Source: Palsa-504 sp963839095 (GTDB lineage: Bacteria; Actinomycetota; Actinomycetes; Streptosporangiales; Streptosporangiaceae). Taken from it: a stretch of DNA of 64,000 bases. Numbering within the stretch: the stretch's first letter is position 1; each line of letters begins with the position of its first letter. The notes beneath the pieces are model-generated. The model searched no databases, had not been told where the DNA came from, and saw only the letters and a program-made list of their open reading frames with translations. Positions 46,009 through 55,182 of this stretch are shown here, piece after piece. A program made the translations under genes and the position numbers. The stretch lies in assembly GCA_963839095.1 (NCBI GenBank), contig CAWIUF010000064.1, forward strand, positions 1 through 64,000, read 5' to 3'.

Positions 46009-46596
46009 ATGTTCGAGCGATTCACCGACAAGGCCAGGGCCGCCGTATTCCAGGCCCGGGCAACGGCGGCCGGGCGCGGCGACCGGATGATCCGCCCGGC
46101 GTACCTGCTGTACGCGCTGGCGGCCGGGGACGGCGTGGCGGCCCGGGCGCTGGCCGGCCTGGGCGTCGAGGCGGCCGGGATCGAACGGCAGCTGGACCGG
46201 GCCACGCCGCTGGGCAACCCGCTCGCGGGCGAGGCGGACAGCGCCGATGCCGAGGCGCTCGCAGCCATCGGCGTCGACCTGGACGAGATCCGCCGCAAGG
46301 TCGAGGAGGGCTTCGGGCCCGGCGCCCTCGGCCGGATGCCGTCGCCGCCCCGGCGCCGGGCCGGGCGGCTGACCGTGACCGGGGACGTGAAGCAGGCGCT
46401 GACGCTGGCCCTGGCCGAGGCCCGCGCCCTGCACCACGATTACATCGGCACCGAGCATCTCCTGCTCGGCCTGCTGGCCGCGGCCGGTCGCACCCCGCGC
46501 GGTGACTTCACCCTCGAGACCCTGCGCGACTTCGGCATCGATCCGGACCTGGCCAGGCAGCGCGTGCTCGATGAACTGCGGCGGGCCACCGCCTGA
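46009..46596 (+). CDS. Clp N-terminal domain protein (second copy)
   Basis: 195 residues with two Clp-N repeats: FERFTDKARAAVFQARATAAGRGDR and VKQALTLALAEARALHHDYIGTEHLLLGLLAA. It looks like the N-terminal part of ClpC without the ATPase modules. The Rxx-HxxIGTEHLLLGL signature is better kept than in the first copy. It could bind the same peptides or arginine-phosphate signals as ClpC N domains and act as an adaptor or decoy; this is inference. GGAGG precedes the ATG. Confidence 0.88.
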   Translation: MFERFTDKARAAVFQARATAAGRGDRMIRPAYLLYALAAGDGVAARALAGLGVEAAGIERQLDRATPLGNPLAGEADSADAEALAAIGVDLDEIRRKVEEGFGPGALGRMPSPPRRRAGRLTVTGDVKQALTLALAEARALHHDYIGTEHLLLGLLAAAGRTPRGDFTLETLRDFGIDPDLARQRVLDELRRATA

Positions 46597-46743
46597 ACGA
46601 GAGGCCCTGCCGCCTGGACCTTACTCATAGGTTAGGTGTTACTGGCCTTGCAGATAGCTCAAACTGTCCTTACCGAGAGTATCTATTTGACTACATAGAG
46701 CCATAACCTGTCTTTAGGGACATCACGGATAGGATATGGTCAA

Positions 46744-47229
46744 ATGCTTAGAGTAAGCGACATATGGGAACGGGCGCTCCACACACCCGCCGTAGCCGCC
46801 GGTCAGGCAGGCGACGTCATCGTCATCCGTTCCGGCGGCAGTTATGACGGCAAGCAGGGCATGAGCCTGGCCACCGGCGTGAGCCGCCAGTCCGCGGGCG
46901 CTCAGGCCCTGTGCCTGCACCTGGTGACGATTCCCCCGGGGACCCGGGGCGTGCCGCACGTCCACGACGGGCACGAGTCCGCGATCTACACGGTCAGCGG
47001 CGAAACCGAGGTCTGGCACGGCGAGGGCCTGATGCAGCGCACGGTGGTCCGCGCCGGGGACTTCATGTACGTGCCGCCCGGCATCCCGCACCTGCCGGTG
47101 AACCGCAGCGACGTCCTGACGGTGGCCGTAGTCGCCCGCACCGACCCCCGGGAGCAGGAGAGCGTGGTCACGCTGAGCCTGCCACCGCACCTGGCCGACC
47201 TCGACGACCTCCCGGTCGCCAGCGACTAG
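46744..47229 (+). CDS. cupin-domain protein
   Basis: 161 residues with one cupin barrel: TRGVPHVHDGHESAIYTVSGETEVWHG (metal-binding His and Glu) and AGDFMYVPPGIPHLPVN. The small beta-barrel suggests binding of a metal and small ligand; activity unknown. It is preceded by an AT-richer 147-bp region with a TAGGAT box 8 bp before the ATG, so it may be leaderless. It is convergent with gcvP. Confidence 0.85.
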   Translation: MLRVSDIWERALHTPAVAAGQAGDVIVIRSGGSYDGKQGMSLATGVSRQSAGAQALCLHLVTIPPGTRGVPHVHDGHESAIYTVSGETEVWHGEGLMQRTVVRAGDFMYVPPGIPHLPVNRSDVLTVAVVARTDPREQESVVTLSLPPHLADLDDLPVASD

Positions 47230-47406
47230 CCAGAGCGTGCCCTACGCGGCGGCCGGGATCGTGGTACCCCGTTCCGATCGGCCCGGCCGCCGCTTCCCCG
47301 CCGCGCCCGCCCGCCTCCCGCGCCGCGAGCACCGCATCTCCTCCCAGTGCCCCGTCCCAGGGCGCAGCGGGGCTCGCGGCCGGGGCGGGCGTGAGGACAC
47401 TCGCGC

Positions 47407-50241
47407 TCAGTCCTGGAACGCTTCGGGCGGGGGGCAGGCGCAGACCAGGTTCCTGTCGCCGTAGGCCTGGTCGATCCGCCGTACCGGCGGCCAGTACTTG
47501 GCGCGGCGGTCCACGCCGGGCGGATAGGCCGCCTCCTCCGGGTCGTACGGGTGCTTCCACTCCCCCGCGATGAGCATCGCGGCCGTGTGCGGGGCGTTCT
47601 TCAGCGGGTTGTCGAGGGCGTCGTACTCGCCGGCGGCGATCCGGGCGATCTCCGCCCGGATCGCGATCATGGCGTCGCAGAACCGGTCGACCTCGGTCAG
47701 GTTCTCGCTCTCGGTGGGCTCGATCATCAAGGTGCCCGCGACCGGGAACGACATCGTCGGCGCGTGGAACCCGTAGTCGGTCAGCCGCTTGGCCACGTCG
47801 TCCACCGTGATCCCGGTATCGCGGGCGAGCGGCCGCAGGTCGATGACGCACTCGTGGGCGACCAGGCCGTTCCGCCCGGTGTACAGCACCGGGTAGTGCG
47901 GCGCCAGGCGCTTCGCCACGTAGTTGGCCGACAGCACCGCGACCTGGGTCGCCTGCCGGAGCCCGGCGGGCCCCATCATCGCGATGTAGGCCCACGAGAT
48001 GGGCAAGATGCCGGCCGACCCGTAGGGCGCGGCCGCAACCGGGCCCGCCTCGCCCCGGCCGGGCAGGAACTCGGCCAGGTGCGCGCGGACCGCGACCGGG
48101 CCGACGCCGGGGCCGCCGCCGCCGTGCGGGATGCAGAACGTCTTGTGCAGGTTCAGGTGCGACACGTCGGCGCCGAAGGCGGGCAGGTCGGCCACCCCGA
48201 CCAGCGCGTTGAGGTTGGCCCCGTCGATGTAGACCTGGCCGCCCGCCGCGTGCACGGCCGCGCAGAGAGCGCTGACGTTCTGCTCGTAGACACCGGCGGT
48301 GGACGGGTACGTGATCATGATCGCCGCGACCCGGCCCGCGTGCGTCTCCAGCTTGGCCCGCAGGTCGCCGAGGTCGACGGTGCCGCCCGCGTCGCACTTG
48401 ACCACGACCACGCGCAGCCCGGCCAGCACCGCGCTGGCCGCGTTGGTGCCGTGGGCCGACTCCGGGATCAGGCAGACGTCGCGGTCCGCGTCACCCTGGG
48501 ACGCGTGGAAACCCCGGATGGCGAGCAGGCCGGCCAGTTCGCCCTGCGAGCCGGCGTTCGGCTGGACCGAGACGGCATCGTAGCCGGTGAGCCGGGCCAG
48601 CCGGACCTCGAGCGACTCGATCAGCTCCAGGTACCCGCCGGCCTGCGCGGTCGGCGCGAGCGGGTGGATCCCGGCGAACTCCGGCCAGCTGATCGGCTCC
48701 ATCTCGGCGGCCGCGTTGAGCTTCATCGTGCACGAGCCGAGCGGGATCATCGACCGGTCGAGGGCGATGTCGAAATCAGAGAGCCGCCGCAGGTAGCGCA
48801 GCATCGCGGTCTCGCTGCGGTGCTCGCGGAAGACCGGGTGGGTGAGGAACTCCGAGGTGCGGCGCAGTTCGGCGGGCAGGCCACCGCTCCCTGACGGCTC
48901 CGACAGCTCCACCTCAGCCGGGTCGGCCACGAAGCACAGCGCGGCCACGAGCTCCCGCAGCCGTCCGTCGGTGGTGGTCTCGTCACAGCTGACCTGGAGG
49001 GCGTCATCCGCGGCGAGGAACAGGTTGTAGCCGGCGACCCGCGCACGTTCCAGCGCGTGCGCCGCCTCGTCCCTTCCGCCGGAGAAGTGAATCCGGATGG
49101 TGTCGAAGAAGTCACCCGCACCCGTTCGGTGCCCGAAGTCGCGCAGCGTCGCGGACAGGACCGCGGCGCTGCGGTGCACGCCCCGGGCGATGGCGGCCAG
49201 CCCGTCCGGGCCGTGGTAGGCGGCGTACATGGCCGCGGTCACCGCGAGCAGGACCTGGGCGGTGCAGATGTTGCTGGTCGCCTTCTCCCGCCGGATGTGC
49301 TGCTCGCGGGCCTGGAGCGCGAGCCGGTAAGCGGGCTGGCCGTCAGCGTCGACCGACACCCCGACCAGCCGGCCAGGCAGCTGGCGCTTGAGCGCGTCGC
49401 TGACCGCGATGTAGCCCGCGTGCGGGCCGCCGAACCACAGCGGGACGCCGAACCGCTGGGTGGAGCCGATAGCCACGTCCGCCCCGGCCTCCCCCGGGGG
49501 GCGCAGCAGCGTCAGCGCCAGCGGGTCGGCCGCCACCGCGGCCAGGGCCCCGCGGGCGTGCGCCGCGTCGATCAGCGGCGCCGGGTCGCTGACGACCCCG
49601 GACGCGCCGGGGTACTGGAGCAGGACGCCGAACAGGTCGTCGCCCTGCCGCTCGATCGCCTCGGACGTGACGGGCTCGACGACGAGGTGGATGCCGAGCG
49701 GCTCGGCCCGGGTGCGCAGGACCGCCAGCGTCTGCGGCAGGCAGTCGGCGTCGGCCAGGAAGACGTGGCCCTTCCTGGCCGCCCGCCGGGCCAGCGTCAT
49801 CGCCTCGGCCGCCGCGGTGGCCTCGTCGAGCAGCGATGCGCCGGCCCACGGCAGCCCGGTCAGGTCGGCGACCATGGTCTGGAAGTTCAGCAGCGCCTCG
49901 AGCCGGCCCTGCGAGATCTCCGGCTGGTACGGGGTATACGCGGTGTACCAGGCCGGGTTCTCCAGCACGTTGCGGCGGATCACGGCGGGAGTGATCGTGT
50001 CGTAATAGCCGAGGCCGATCATCGAGGTCAGCACGTGGTTACGGCTGGCCATCCGGCGCAGCTCGGCCAGCGCCTGGGTCTCGGTCAGCGGGTCGGGCAG
50101 GTCCAGCCCGTCCGTCCGGTGCAGCCCTTCGGGCAGGGCGGCGGTGACGAGCTCGTCGAGTGATGAGTACCCGAGGCTGTCGAGCATGTGCCGCTGCTCG
50201 GCGGTTGTCGGGCCGATGTGGCGAACGGCGAAGTCTGTCAT
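47407..50241 (-). CDS. gcvP: glycine dehydrogenase (decarboxylating), P protein
   Basis: 944 residues. The N-terminal half holds FAVRHIGPTTAEQRHMLDSLG and LLNFQTMVADLTGLPWAGASLLDEATA; the C-terminal half carries the PLP lysine in HLNLHKTFCIPHGGGGPGVG. The P protein decarboxylates glycine and passes aminomethyl to lipoyl-H protein in the glycine cleavage system. Length and frame are normal. RBS GGGAGG precedes ATG 50241. A glycine riboswitch lies in its 5' leader. gcvT and gcvH are not in the window. Confidence 0.97.
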   Translation of the reverse strand: MTDFAVRHIGPTTAEQRHMLDSLGYSSLDELVTAALPEGLHRTDGLDLPDPLTETQALAELRRMASRNHVLTSMIGLGYYDTITPAVIRRNVLENPAWYTAYTPYQPEISQGRLEALLNFQTMVADLTGLPWAGASLLDEATAAAEAMTLARRAARKGHVFLADADCLPQTLAVLRTRAEPLGIHLVVEPVTSEAIERQGDDLFGVLLQYPGASGVVSDPAPLIDAAHARGALAAVAADPLALTLLRPPGEAGADVAIGSTQRFGVPLWFGGPHAGYIAVSDALKRQLPGRLVGVSVDADGQPAYRLALQAREQHIRREKATSNICTAQVLLAVTAAMYAAYHGPDGLAAIARGVHRSAAVLSATLRDFGHRTGAGDFFDTIRIHFSGGRDEAAHALERARVAGYNLFLAADDALQVSCDETTTDGRLRELVAALCFVADPAEVELSEPSGSGGLPAELRRTSEFLTHPVFREHRSETAMLRYLRRLSDFDIALDRSMIPLGSCTMKLNAAAEMEPISWPEFAGIHPLAPTAQAGGYLELIESLEVRLARLTGYDAVSVQPNAGSQGELAGLLAIRGFHASQGDADRDVCLIPESAHGTNAASAVLAGLRVVVVKCDAGGTVDLGDLRAKLETHAGRVAAIMITYPSTAGVYEQNVSALCAAVHAAGGQVYIDGANLNALVGVADLPAFGADVSHLNLHKTFCIPHGGGGPGVGPVAVRAHLAEFLPGRGEAGPVAAAPYGSAGILPISWAYIAMMGPAGLRQATQVAVLSANYVAKRLAPHYPVLYTGRNGLVAHECVIDLRPLARDTGITVDDVAKRLTDYGFHAPTMSFPVAGTLMIEPTESENLTEVDRFCDAMIAIRAEIARIAAGEYDALDNPLKNAPHTAAMLIAGEWKHPYDPEEAAYPPGVDRRAKYWPPVRRIDQAYGDRNLVCACPPPEAFQD

Positions 50242-50342
50242 GGAGCCTCCCGGAAGCTGCGTGGTCGCTGCCTGGCTCCCCGTCTGTCACGGCCCCGTGC
50301 CCACCGCATCACGTCGATGCGGCACCACGGCCCCGCTTCAGA

Positions 50343-50432
50343 GCTGCCTGTCCCGCCCGGTTCGTGTGCCTGAGAGGTTCCGGGGATGTTGCCCCTTCGG
50401 CGCCCGCGGCTATGCGGAGACTCTCCCGGCCG
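50343..50432 (-). ncRNA. glycine riboswitch, single aptamer, upstream of gcvP
   Basis: On the minus strand the region shows the aptamer landmarks in order: CGGGAGAGT, GGGCGCCGAAGGGGCAA, AACCTCTCAGGCACA and GGGACAGG. These match the conserved core of the glycine riboswitch. Only one aptamer is visible; the downstream ~100 nt to the gcvP ATG has a stem (CCGCATC-N5-GATGCGG, 50306-50324) that may be the expression platform. It would raise gcvP expression when glycine is high. Confidence 0.9.
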
Positions 50433-50511
50433 GTGTCATCGGCATCTGCGATCCTACCCGAGCGAGAACCAGATCGTGGGACCAGGGACGGCGAGCCTCC
50501 CCTGACCTGCG

Positions 50512-51336
50512 CTAGTCGGCAGCGTAAGCCAGGGCCAGGTTCTCGAGCCGCTGGGCCAGCTGCAGGGCGGTGGCCGGCCTTTCCGCTGGCTCAGCGGCGA
50601 TAGCCCAGGCGATGACGCCGCGGACATCCGGCTCCAGGCGGGCCGAGATCACCGGCGGATGAGACACGACCCGGCGGATGGCCAGGAGCGGATCTCCCTC
50701 GGGCAGCGGCCCGTAGAGCCCCTCGCGGGCCAGCGCGTAGTGCAGGGTGGCGCCCAGGGAGAACACGTCACTGGCCCGTGACGGGTAGTCGCCGCGGATC
50801 AGGCCGGGATCGGCATAGCCGATGTCTCCCGCCGACCCCATCTTGGTGATGGTGACACCCGGCGTGAGCACATGGCTCAGGCCCAGGTCAGCCAGCTTGG
50901 CCCCGCCCGGGTGCAAGAGGACGTTGGCCGGCTTGATGGCGCGGTGGGCGATGCCCGCTTCGTGCAGGGCGTGGACCGCCCGGGCGGCGTGCGCGACCGC
51001 CGTCAGGGCCCTGACCCGGCCGAGCGGCTCGGCGGGAAAGGCCAGCGACCCTCCCGGCAGGTACTCCATGGAGTAGTACACCTCGTCGCCCTGCTGGCCG
51101 GCGTCATACAGATCGACCAGGTACGGCGAGCTGACCGCGGCGAAGGCGGCCAGCTCGCGGTGGGCCCGCCTGAAGACGTCCTGGCTGCTCCCCTCAGAGA
51201 GCACCTTGACCGCGACCAGGTCAGCGGTGACCGGCAGCCGCTTCGGCGGGCGCGCGAGGTAGAACACGCCGTGAACGCCGGTGCCGAGCTGCCGGATGAA
51301 CGTGTAGTCGGCGATGCCGTCGCCTTCGTCAGTCAT
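50512..51336 (-). CDS. protein kinase-like protein, predicted pseudokinase
   Basis: 274 residues with a bacterial Ser/Thr-kinase fold: FIRQLGTGVHGVFYLAR (glycine loop), VAVKVL (lysine) and YSMEYLPGGSL. The catalytic loop reads HRAIKPANVLL, where the usual HRD Asp is Ala, and DLG replaces DFG. Without that Asp, phosphotransfer is unlikely; it may bind nucleotide and act as a scaffold. There is no transmembrane segment or sensor domain. Start ATG 51336 or the GTG 51342 that overlaps the antiporter stop. It is the last gene of a five-gene operon with an FHA protein. Confidence 0.85.
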   Translation of the reverse strand: MTDEGDGIADYTFIRQLGTGVHGVFYLARPPKRLPVTADLVAVKVLSEGSSQDVFRRAHRELAAFAAVSSPYLVDLYDAGQQGDEVYYSMEYLPGGSLAFPAEPLGRVRALTAVAHAARAVHALHEAGIAHRAIKPANVLLHPGGAKLADLGLSHVLTPGVTITKMGSAGDIGYADPGLIRGDYPSRASDVFSLGATLHYALAREGLYGPLPEGDPLLAIRRVVSHPPVISARLEPDVRGVIAWAIAAEPAERPATALQLAQRLENLALAYAAD

Positions 51337-51338
51337 GA

Positions 51339-53349
51339 TCACTGCCTTCCTGGCTCCAGCGCGGAGACCGGGGTAGCGATTGCGGGACGGTCATCGATGT
51401 CCTCGGTGCTGCCCGCCCGCACGACCAGGTGCACGGTGGCCGGGGCGGCAGCGGCCTCCTCGTCCCGGCCGACGAGCAAAGCGCCCTGGGGCGCCGGGCC
51501 GCTGCTGACCGGGACGCCACGCTGGACCAGTTCGGCGACGATGCCGCGACCGCGCCGGCCGCTCGCCCCGGTCAGCACCAGCGGGAGCCGCCTGGCCGTC
51601 GCCAGCTGCGCCGCGACGTCCAGGGCGGCGGCGGCGTCCGGGCCGGCTCCGTAACCGACGGCCACGGCGGCCGGCTCGTCAGGACCGGGCTCGCGGACGG
51701 TGACCAGCCGGGTGCCGCGGTCGGCCCGGATGGCCCCGTACGCATCGTCCCCGTACGCATCGCGGCCGGAGCCGAGGACGACGGTATCGGGTCCGGCGGC
51801 GGCTACGTAGGCAGGCAGCTCACCCGGCACGTCGTCGCTGAACCGCGACCGCACCAGCGCGCTGGCACCGCGGGCCGCCGCCCGTTCGGCCAGCTCGTGC
51901 AGCTGGCTCATGACCGCGGTCATCTGCACCAGCTCGCCGCCGAGACCCGCGCCGACCTCCAGCCGACGCCGGGCCGGGAACGAGGCGAGGTGAGCCAGCA
52001 CCAGCTCACTGCCGGGTCGCGTGGCGGCGAGGTCGGCCCCGATGTCGACCAGGGGCCCGGCGGTCTCCGCCCGGCTGATCAGCACGAGGACCCGGTGGAC
52101 CGGACCGCCGTCCAGCAGGGCCCGGTCGGCGGCGGCGAGGTCGCGCCGCATGATCCGGTCCGGGTAGATCAGCTTCAGCAGCGGACCGCTCATCGCGGTC
52201 GTCACCAGGGCCATCACGACCATCAGGCTGTACAGCGGCGGGGGCAGCACGTGCAGCTGGAGCCCTACTCCGAGAATGACCAGTTCGGTCAGGCCCCGGG
52301 TGTTCATCAAGGTGGCGATCACCCCGGCGTTGCGGCCGCGGACCCCGGCGAGCTGGGCGCCGAAGTAGGCGCCGATCAGCTTCCCGGCGATCGCGACGAC
52401 CAGGATCGCGCCGAGCTCGCCGAGCCCGGAGCTCCCGATGGCGGACAGGTTGATGCTCAGCCCCGCCACGACGAAGTACAGCGGGAGCAGCACCAGCACG
52501 CTGAGCTGCTCGAGCCGTTCGAGGATCTCCTCGCGCAGGGCCAGCACGTCCTCGCGGGGCATGATGGCCCCGAACAGGAAGGCGCCGAAGATGAAGTGCA
52601 GGCCCATCCAGTTGGTCACGTAACACGACAGCAGCAGCCCGGCCAGCACGGTGGCGAGGATGTCGGGGGTGCAGGCCGGCCCGCCGGTAGACGCGGGCCA
52701 GCCGGCCCAGCGCAGGCCGGACGACCAGGAACATGGCGGCCGCGTACGGGAGGGCGAGCAGCACCCGCCACTGCGCGCCGGTCCCGGCCAGCGCGACTAC
52801 CACCGCCAGGAGCGTCCAGGCCAGCACGTCCGCCGTCGCGGCGCTGGCCAGCGCGATCCCGCCGATGCGGGTCCGGTGCAGACCGCGGTCGCTGAGGATG
52901 CGGGCCAGGACCGGGAAGGCGGTAGCCGCCATGGCGGTGCCGATGAACAGCGCGAAGGTGGCGACGTGGGGCAGGTGGTGACGATGGGCCAGCCACACCC
53001 CCAGCGCCGACCCGAGGACCAGCGGCAAGGCCACCGATCCGGCCGTCACGCTGAAGGCGACCCGCTCGCGGCCCCGGATAAGACGCAGGTCGAGCTCGTA
53101 GCCGACGACGAACATGAACAGGACGAGACCGAAATCAGCCAGCGCTGTCAGCGGGGCGATCTCGGTGGCCGGGAACAGCGTCGCGGTGATCTGGCCGTGA
53201 AAGAACGTAGGCCCGAGCAGGATCCCGGCGAGGATCTCGCCCAGCACCGGCGGCTGACCGAGCCGCCGGGCGGCCGTACCGAGCAGCCGGGCCAGGATGA
53301 TGACGATCGCCACGTCCGCCAGGAGCAGCTGGAGATCATTGAGGCTCAT
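51339..53349 (-). CDS. CPA2-type cation/proton antiporter with cytosolic stress-like domain
   Basis: About 660 residues. Twelve helices of the monovalent cation:proton antiporter-2 family (LGQPPVLGEILAGILLGPTFF, FMFVVGYELDLRLI, GLHFIFGAFLFGAIMPRED, NTRGLTELVILGVG) are followed by ~300 cytosolic residues with two universal-stress-protein-like halves (VHRVLVLISRAETAGPLVD, PDTVVLGSGRDAYGDDAYG). One frame break near 52680 separates the seventh helix. It exchanges Na or K for protons in the cytoplasmic membrane. It is the fourth gene of the operon. Confidence 0.88.
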
Positions 53350-53377
53350 GGCGCGCCCGCCCCCTCGGCCGGGTACG

Positions 53378-54661
53378 TCATCGGTGCCGGTGAGAGTCGT
53401 AGCGGAAGCCGTACTCGCCGCCTAGGCGGATCTCGGCGCCGGCCACCAGGGCGGCCCGGACCCCCGGGGTCAGGCTGGTGCCGTCGGCCTTTCCCGGCAG
53501 CCGGATCTGGGTGCCGTTCGCGGAGTTCAGGTCGGAGATAAAGACCTGCCAGCCGTCGAGCTCCACGCGGGCATGGATCCGGGACACCATCGGCGAGGCG
53601 CCGGCCAGCCGCAGCGGCCGGGCGTTGCCGTCGGCGACCGTGCTGTCCAGCGACGGCTCCCGGCCCATGACGTAATCGGTGTCAAGCTGGCAGACGGAGC
53701 CGTCGGCGAGGACGAGCACGCCGAGCGGGGGCCGTTTGCCTCGCTTGCGCACCCTGGTCTGCTGGCTCATCCCGATGCCGCACACGGCACAGTAGCGAGC
53801 CTCCGGGTCGTTGAAGTGGTCGTTCTTGCAGTAGATGCCCTCAACCTTGGAGGGGCCCCGTTCCGCCCGGCCGGGTCCCCCCTCGTCCGGCGGTTCCGCG
53901 CCGAGGGGCAGCGGGGCACGCCGGGGCGCCGCCGCGCGCGCCTGGTCGCCGGCCAGCGGCAGCGAGATGAAGTCCGGGGCGAGGCGAGCCCGGAGAACGG
54001 GGCCGTTCTGGCCGGCCGCGCCCGGCCGGCCGCGGCTGGCCTCACGCCGGGCCGCCTCCTGCTCGTACCAGTCACCTGCCGCCTGCCCCGGCTGGTACGT
54101 CGCCTGTTCCGGCTGAGACGCCGCCGGTGGCGACGGCTTGAGGGCGGCCCGGGCGCCGTCAGGGGTGTAGACCAGGGCGACCGCCCGGACCACGCCGTCC
54201 GCCAGGCGCAGGTAGGGATCGGTAACGACATCACCGCGGACGGCACTCACCCCGGCCCGGAGCGTGATCACCTCGGCGGGCAGGACGCAGCGCAGCTGGC
54301 CGCGGGGCTGCCCGGTCGTCAGTCGCTGCACGCCATGGGCGGTGGTGACTTCGGCCCAGCCGGTGCCGTAGACGGTGACGGCCGTTCCGCGGCCGTCGGC
54401 CCCGAAGGCGACGGCCGCCCGGCCCTGCTCGCCGCCCGCGGTGTCCGCAGCCGGGTGCGACTCGAGCTCGGCCGAGATGAGGTCGGCGAAACCGCGGCCG
54501 CTCTGGCCGGCCTGGGCCGCATCAGCCAGCAGGTCGAGGAGCCGGTCGGTGAACGCCCCGCCGGCGGGATGAACCAGCAGCACGAGGTCACCCTGCCGGG
54601 CCAGCACGCCGTCTCCCTGAACCGGCCACAAGCCGGGCAGGACACGATGTCCGCCGCTCAA
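53378..54661 (-). CDS. zinc-ribbon/FHA-domain protein
   Basis: 427 residues. The N-terminal ~220 are of unknown fold (FTDRLLDLLADAAQAG, AVTVYGTGWAEVTTAHGVQRL). A four-cysteine ribbon (YCKNDHFNDPEARYCAVCG) follows, and a C-terminal FHA domain with the phosphothreonine-binding motifs GREPSLDS, SRIHARVEL and NGT. FHA domains bind phosphothreonine, so an active kinase elsewhere should phosphorylate its partner. TTG 54661, with GGGAGG 5 nt upstream, overlaps the previous stop. The dead kinase in the same operon may compete or scaffold. Confidence 0.88.
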   Translation of the reverse strand: MSGGHRVLPGLWPVQGDGVLARQGDLVLLVHPAGGAFTDRLLDLLADAAQAGQSGRGFADLISAELESHPAADTAGGEQGRAAVAFGADGRGTAVTVYGTGWAEVTTAHGVQRLTTGQPRGQLRCVLPAEVITLRAGVSAVRGDVVTDPYLRLADGVVRAVALVYTPDGARAALKPSPPAASQPEQATYQPGQAAGDWYEQEAARREASRGRPGAAGQNGPVLRARLAPDFISLPLAGDQARAAAPRRAPLPLGAEPPDEGGPGRAERGPSKVEGIYCKNDHFNDPEARYCAVCGIGMSQQTRVRKRGKRPPLGVLVLADGSVCQLDTDYVMGREPSLDSTVADGNARPLRLAGASPMVSRIHARVELDGWQVFISDLNSANGTQIRLPGKADGTSLTPGVRAALVAGAEIRLGGEYGFRYDSHRHR

Positions 54662-55182
54662 AAGAGCCTCCCGCCGTAGAACCGCCACCGGATGAAGGGG
54701 ACGCGCATCGGGCCGTTGGCCGCCAGCCAGACCCCCAGCCAGACCGCGATGAACTGGATGGCGAACGCGGCTCCGCCGACGGTGCCGGCGATCCCCGGTA
54801 TGGCCCCGGCGCGCAGCAGGAGCCAGACCAGGACGCCTTCCGGCACCGATGTCGCCAGCCCGAACAGCGTGGGCCAGTCCTTCTCCCAGCGCCACTGCAT
54901 CAGCAAGTGATAGACGAGCTCCCACAGCACGCCAAGCACCGCGACGCTGAGCAGGACCAGGAAAGCGTCCTGGTACTTATCGCCGAGCGGGGCGCCGCCG
55001 GGCAAGGCCGGGACGATCACCGCGGTGATGAGGCCGCCGACGATCGCCAGGAGGAAGATCCGGGTCTGTATACGGCCAGTCAAGGTAGGAACCAACTGAG
55101 CACCTGTCCCTGTCGGTAGCTGTCGGAACGCGTTTGGAGGTGGAGGAGTTACGGTTGCCGGCCCGAGACCCAGCGCAGCCAT
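54658..55182 (-). CDS. hypothetical membrane protein with four helices
   Basis: 174 residues with about four transmembrane segments (IFLLAIVGGLITAVIVPALPG, AFLVLLSVAVLGVLWELVYHLL, LATSVPEGVLVWLLLRAG, AFAIQFIAVWLGVWLAA). The C terminus is short and cytosolic. It overlaps the flavoprotein end by 34 bp and the FHA start by 4 bp, which points to translational coupling. No family is recognised. It may anchor a complex of the operon's soluble proteins at the membrane. Confidence 0.75.
   Translation of the reverse strand: MAALGLGPATVTPPPPNAFRQLPTGTGAQLVPTLTGRIQTRIFLLAIVGGLITAVIVPALPGGAPLGDKYQDAFLVLLSVAVLGVLWELVYHLLMQWRWEKDWPTLFGLATSVPEGVLVWLLLRAGAIPGIAGTVGGAAFAIQFIAVWLGVWLAANGPMRVPFIRWRFYGGRLF

Noticed and set aside
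50242..50342. Second glycine aptamer
   Set aside because: The segment has a simple GC-rich hairpin but lacks the conserved core words; only one aptamer is supported.
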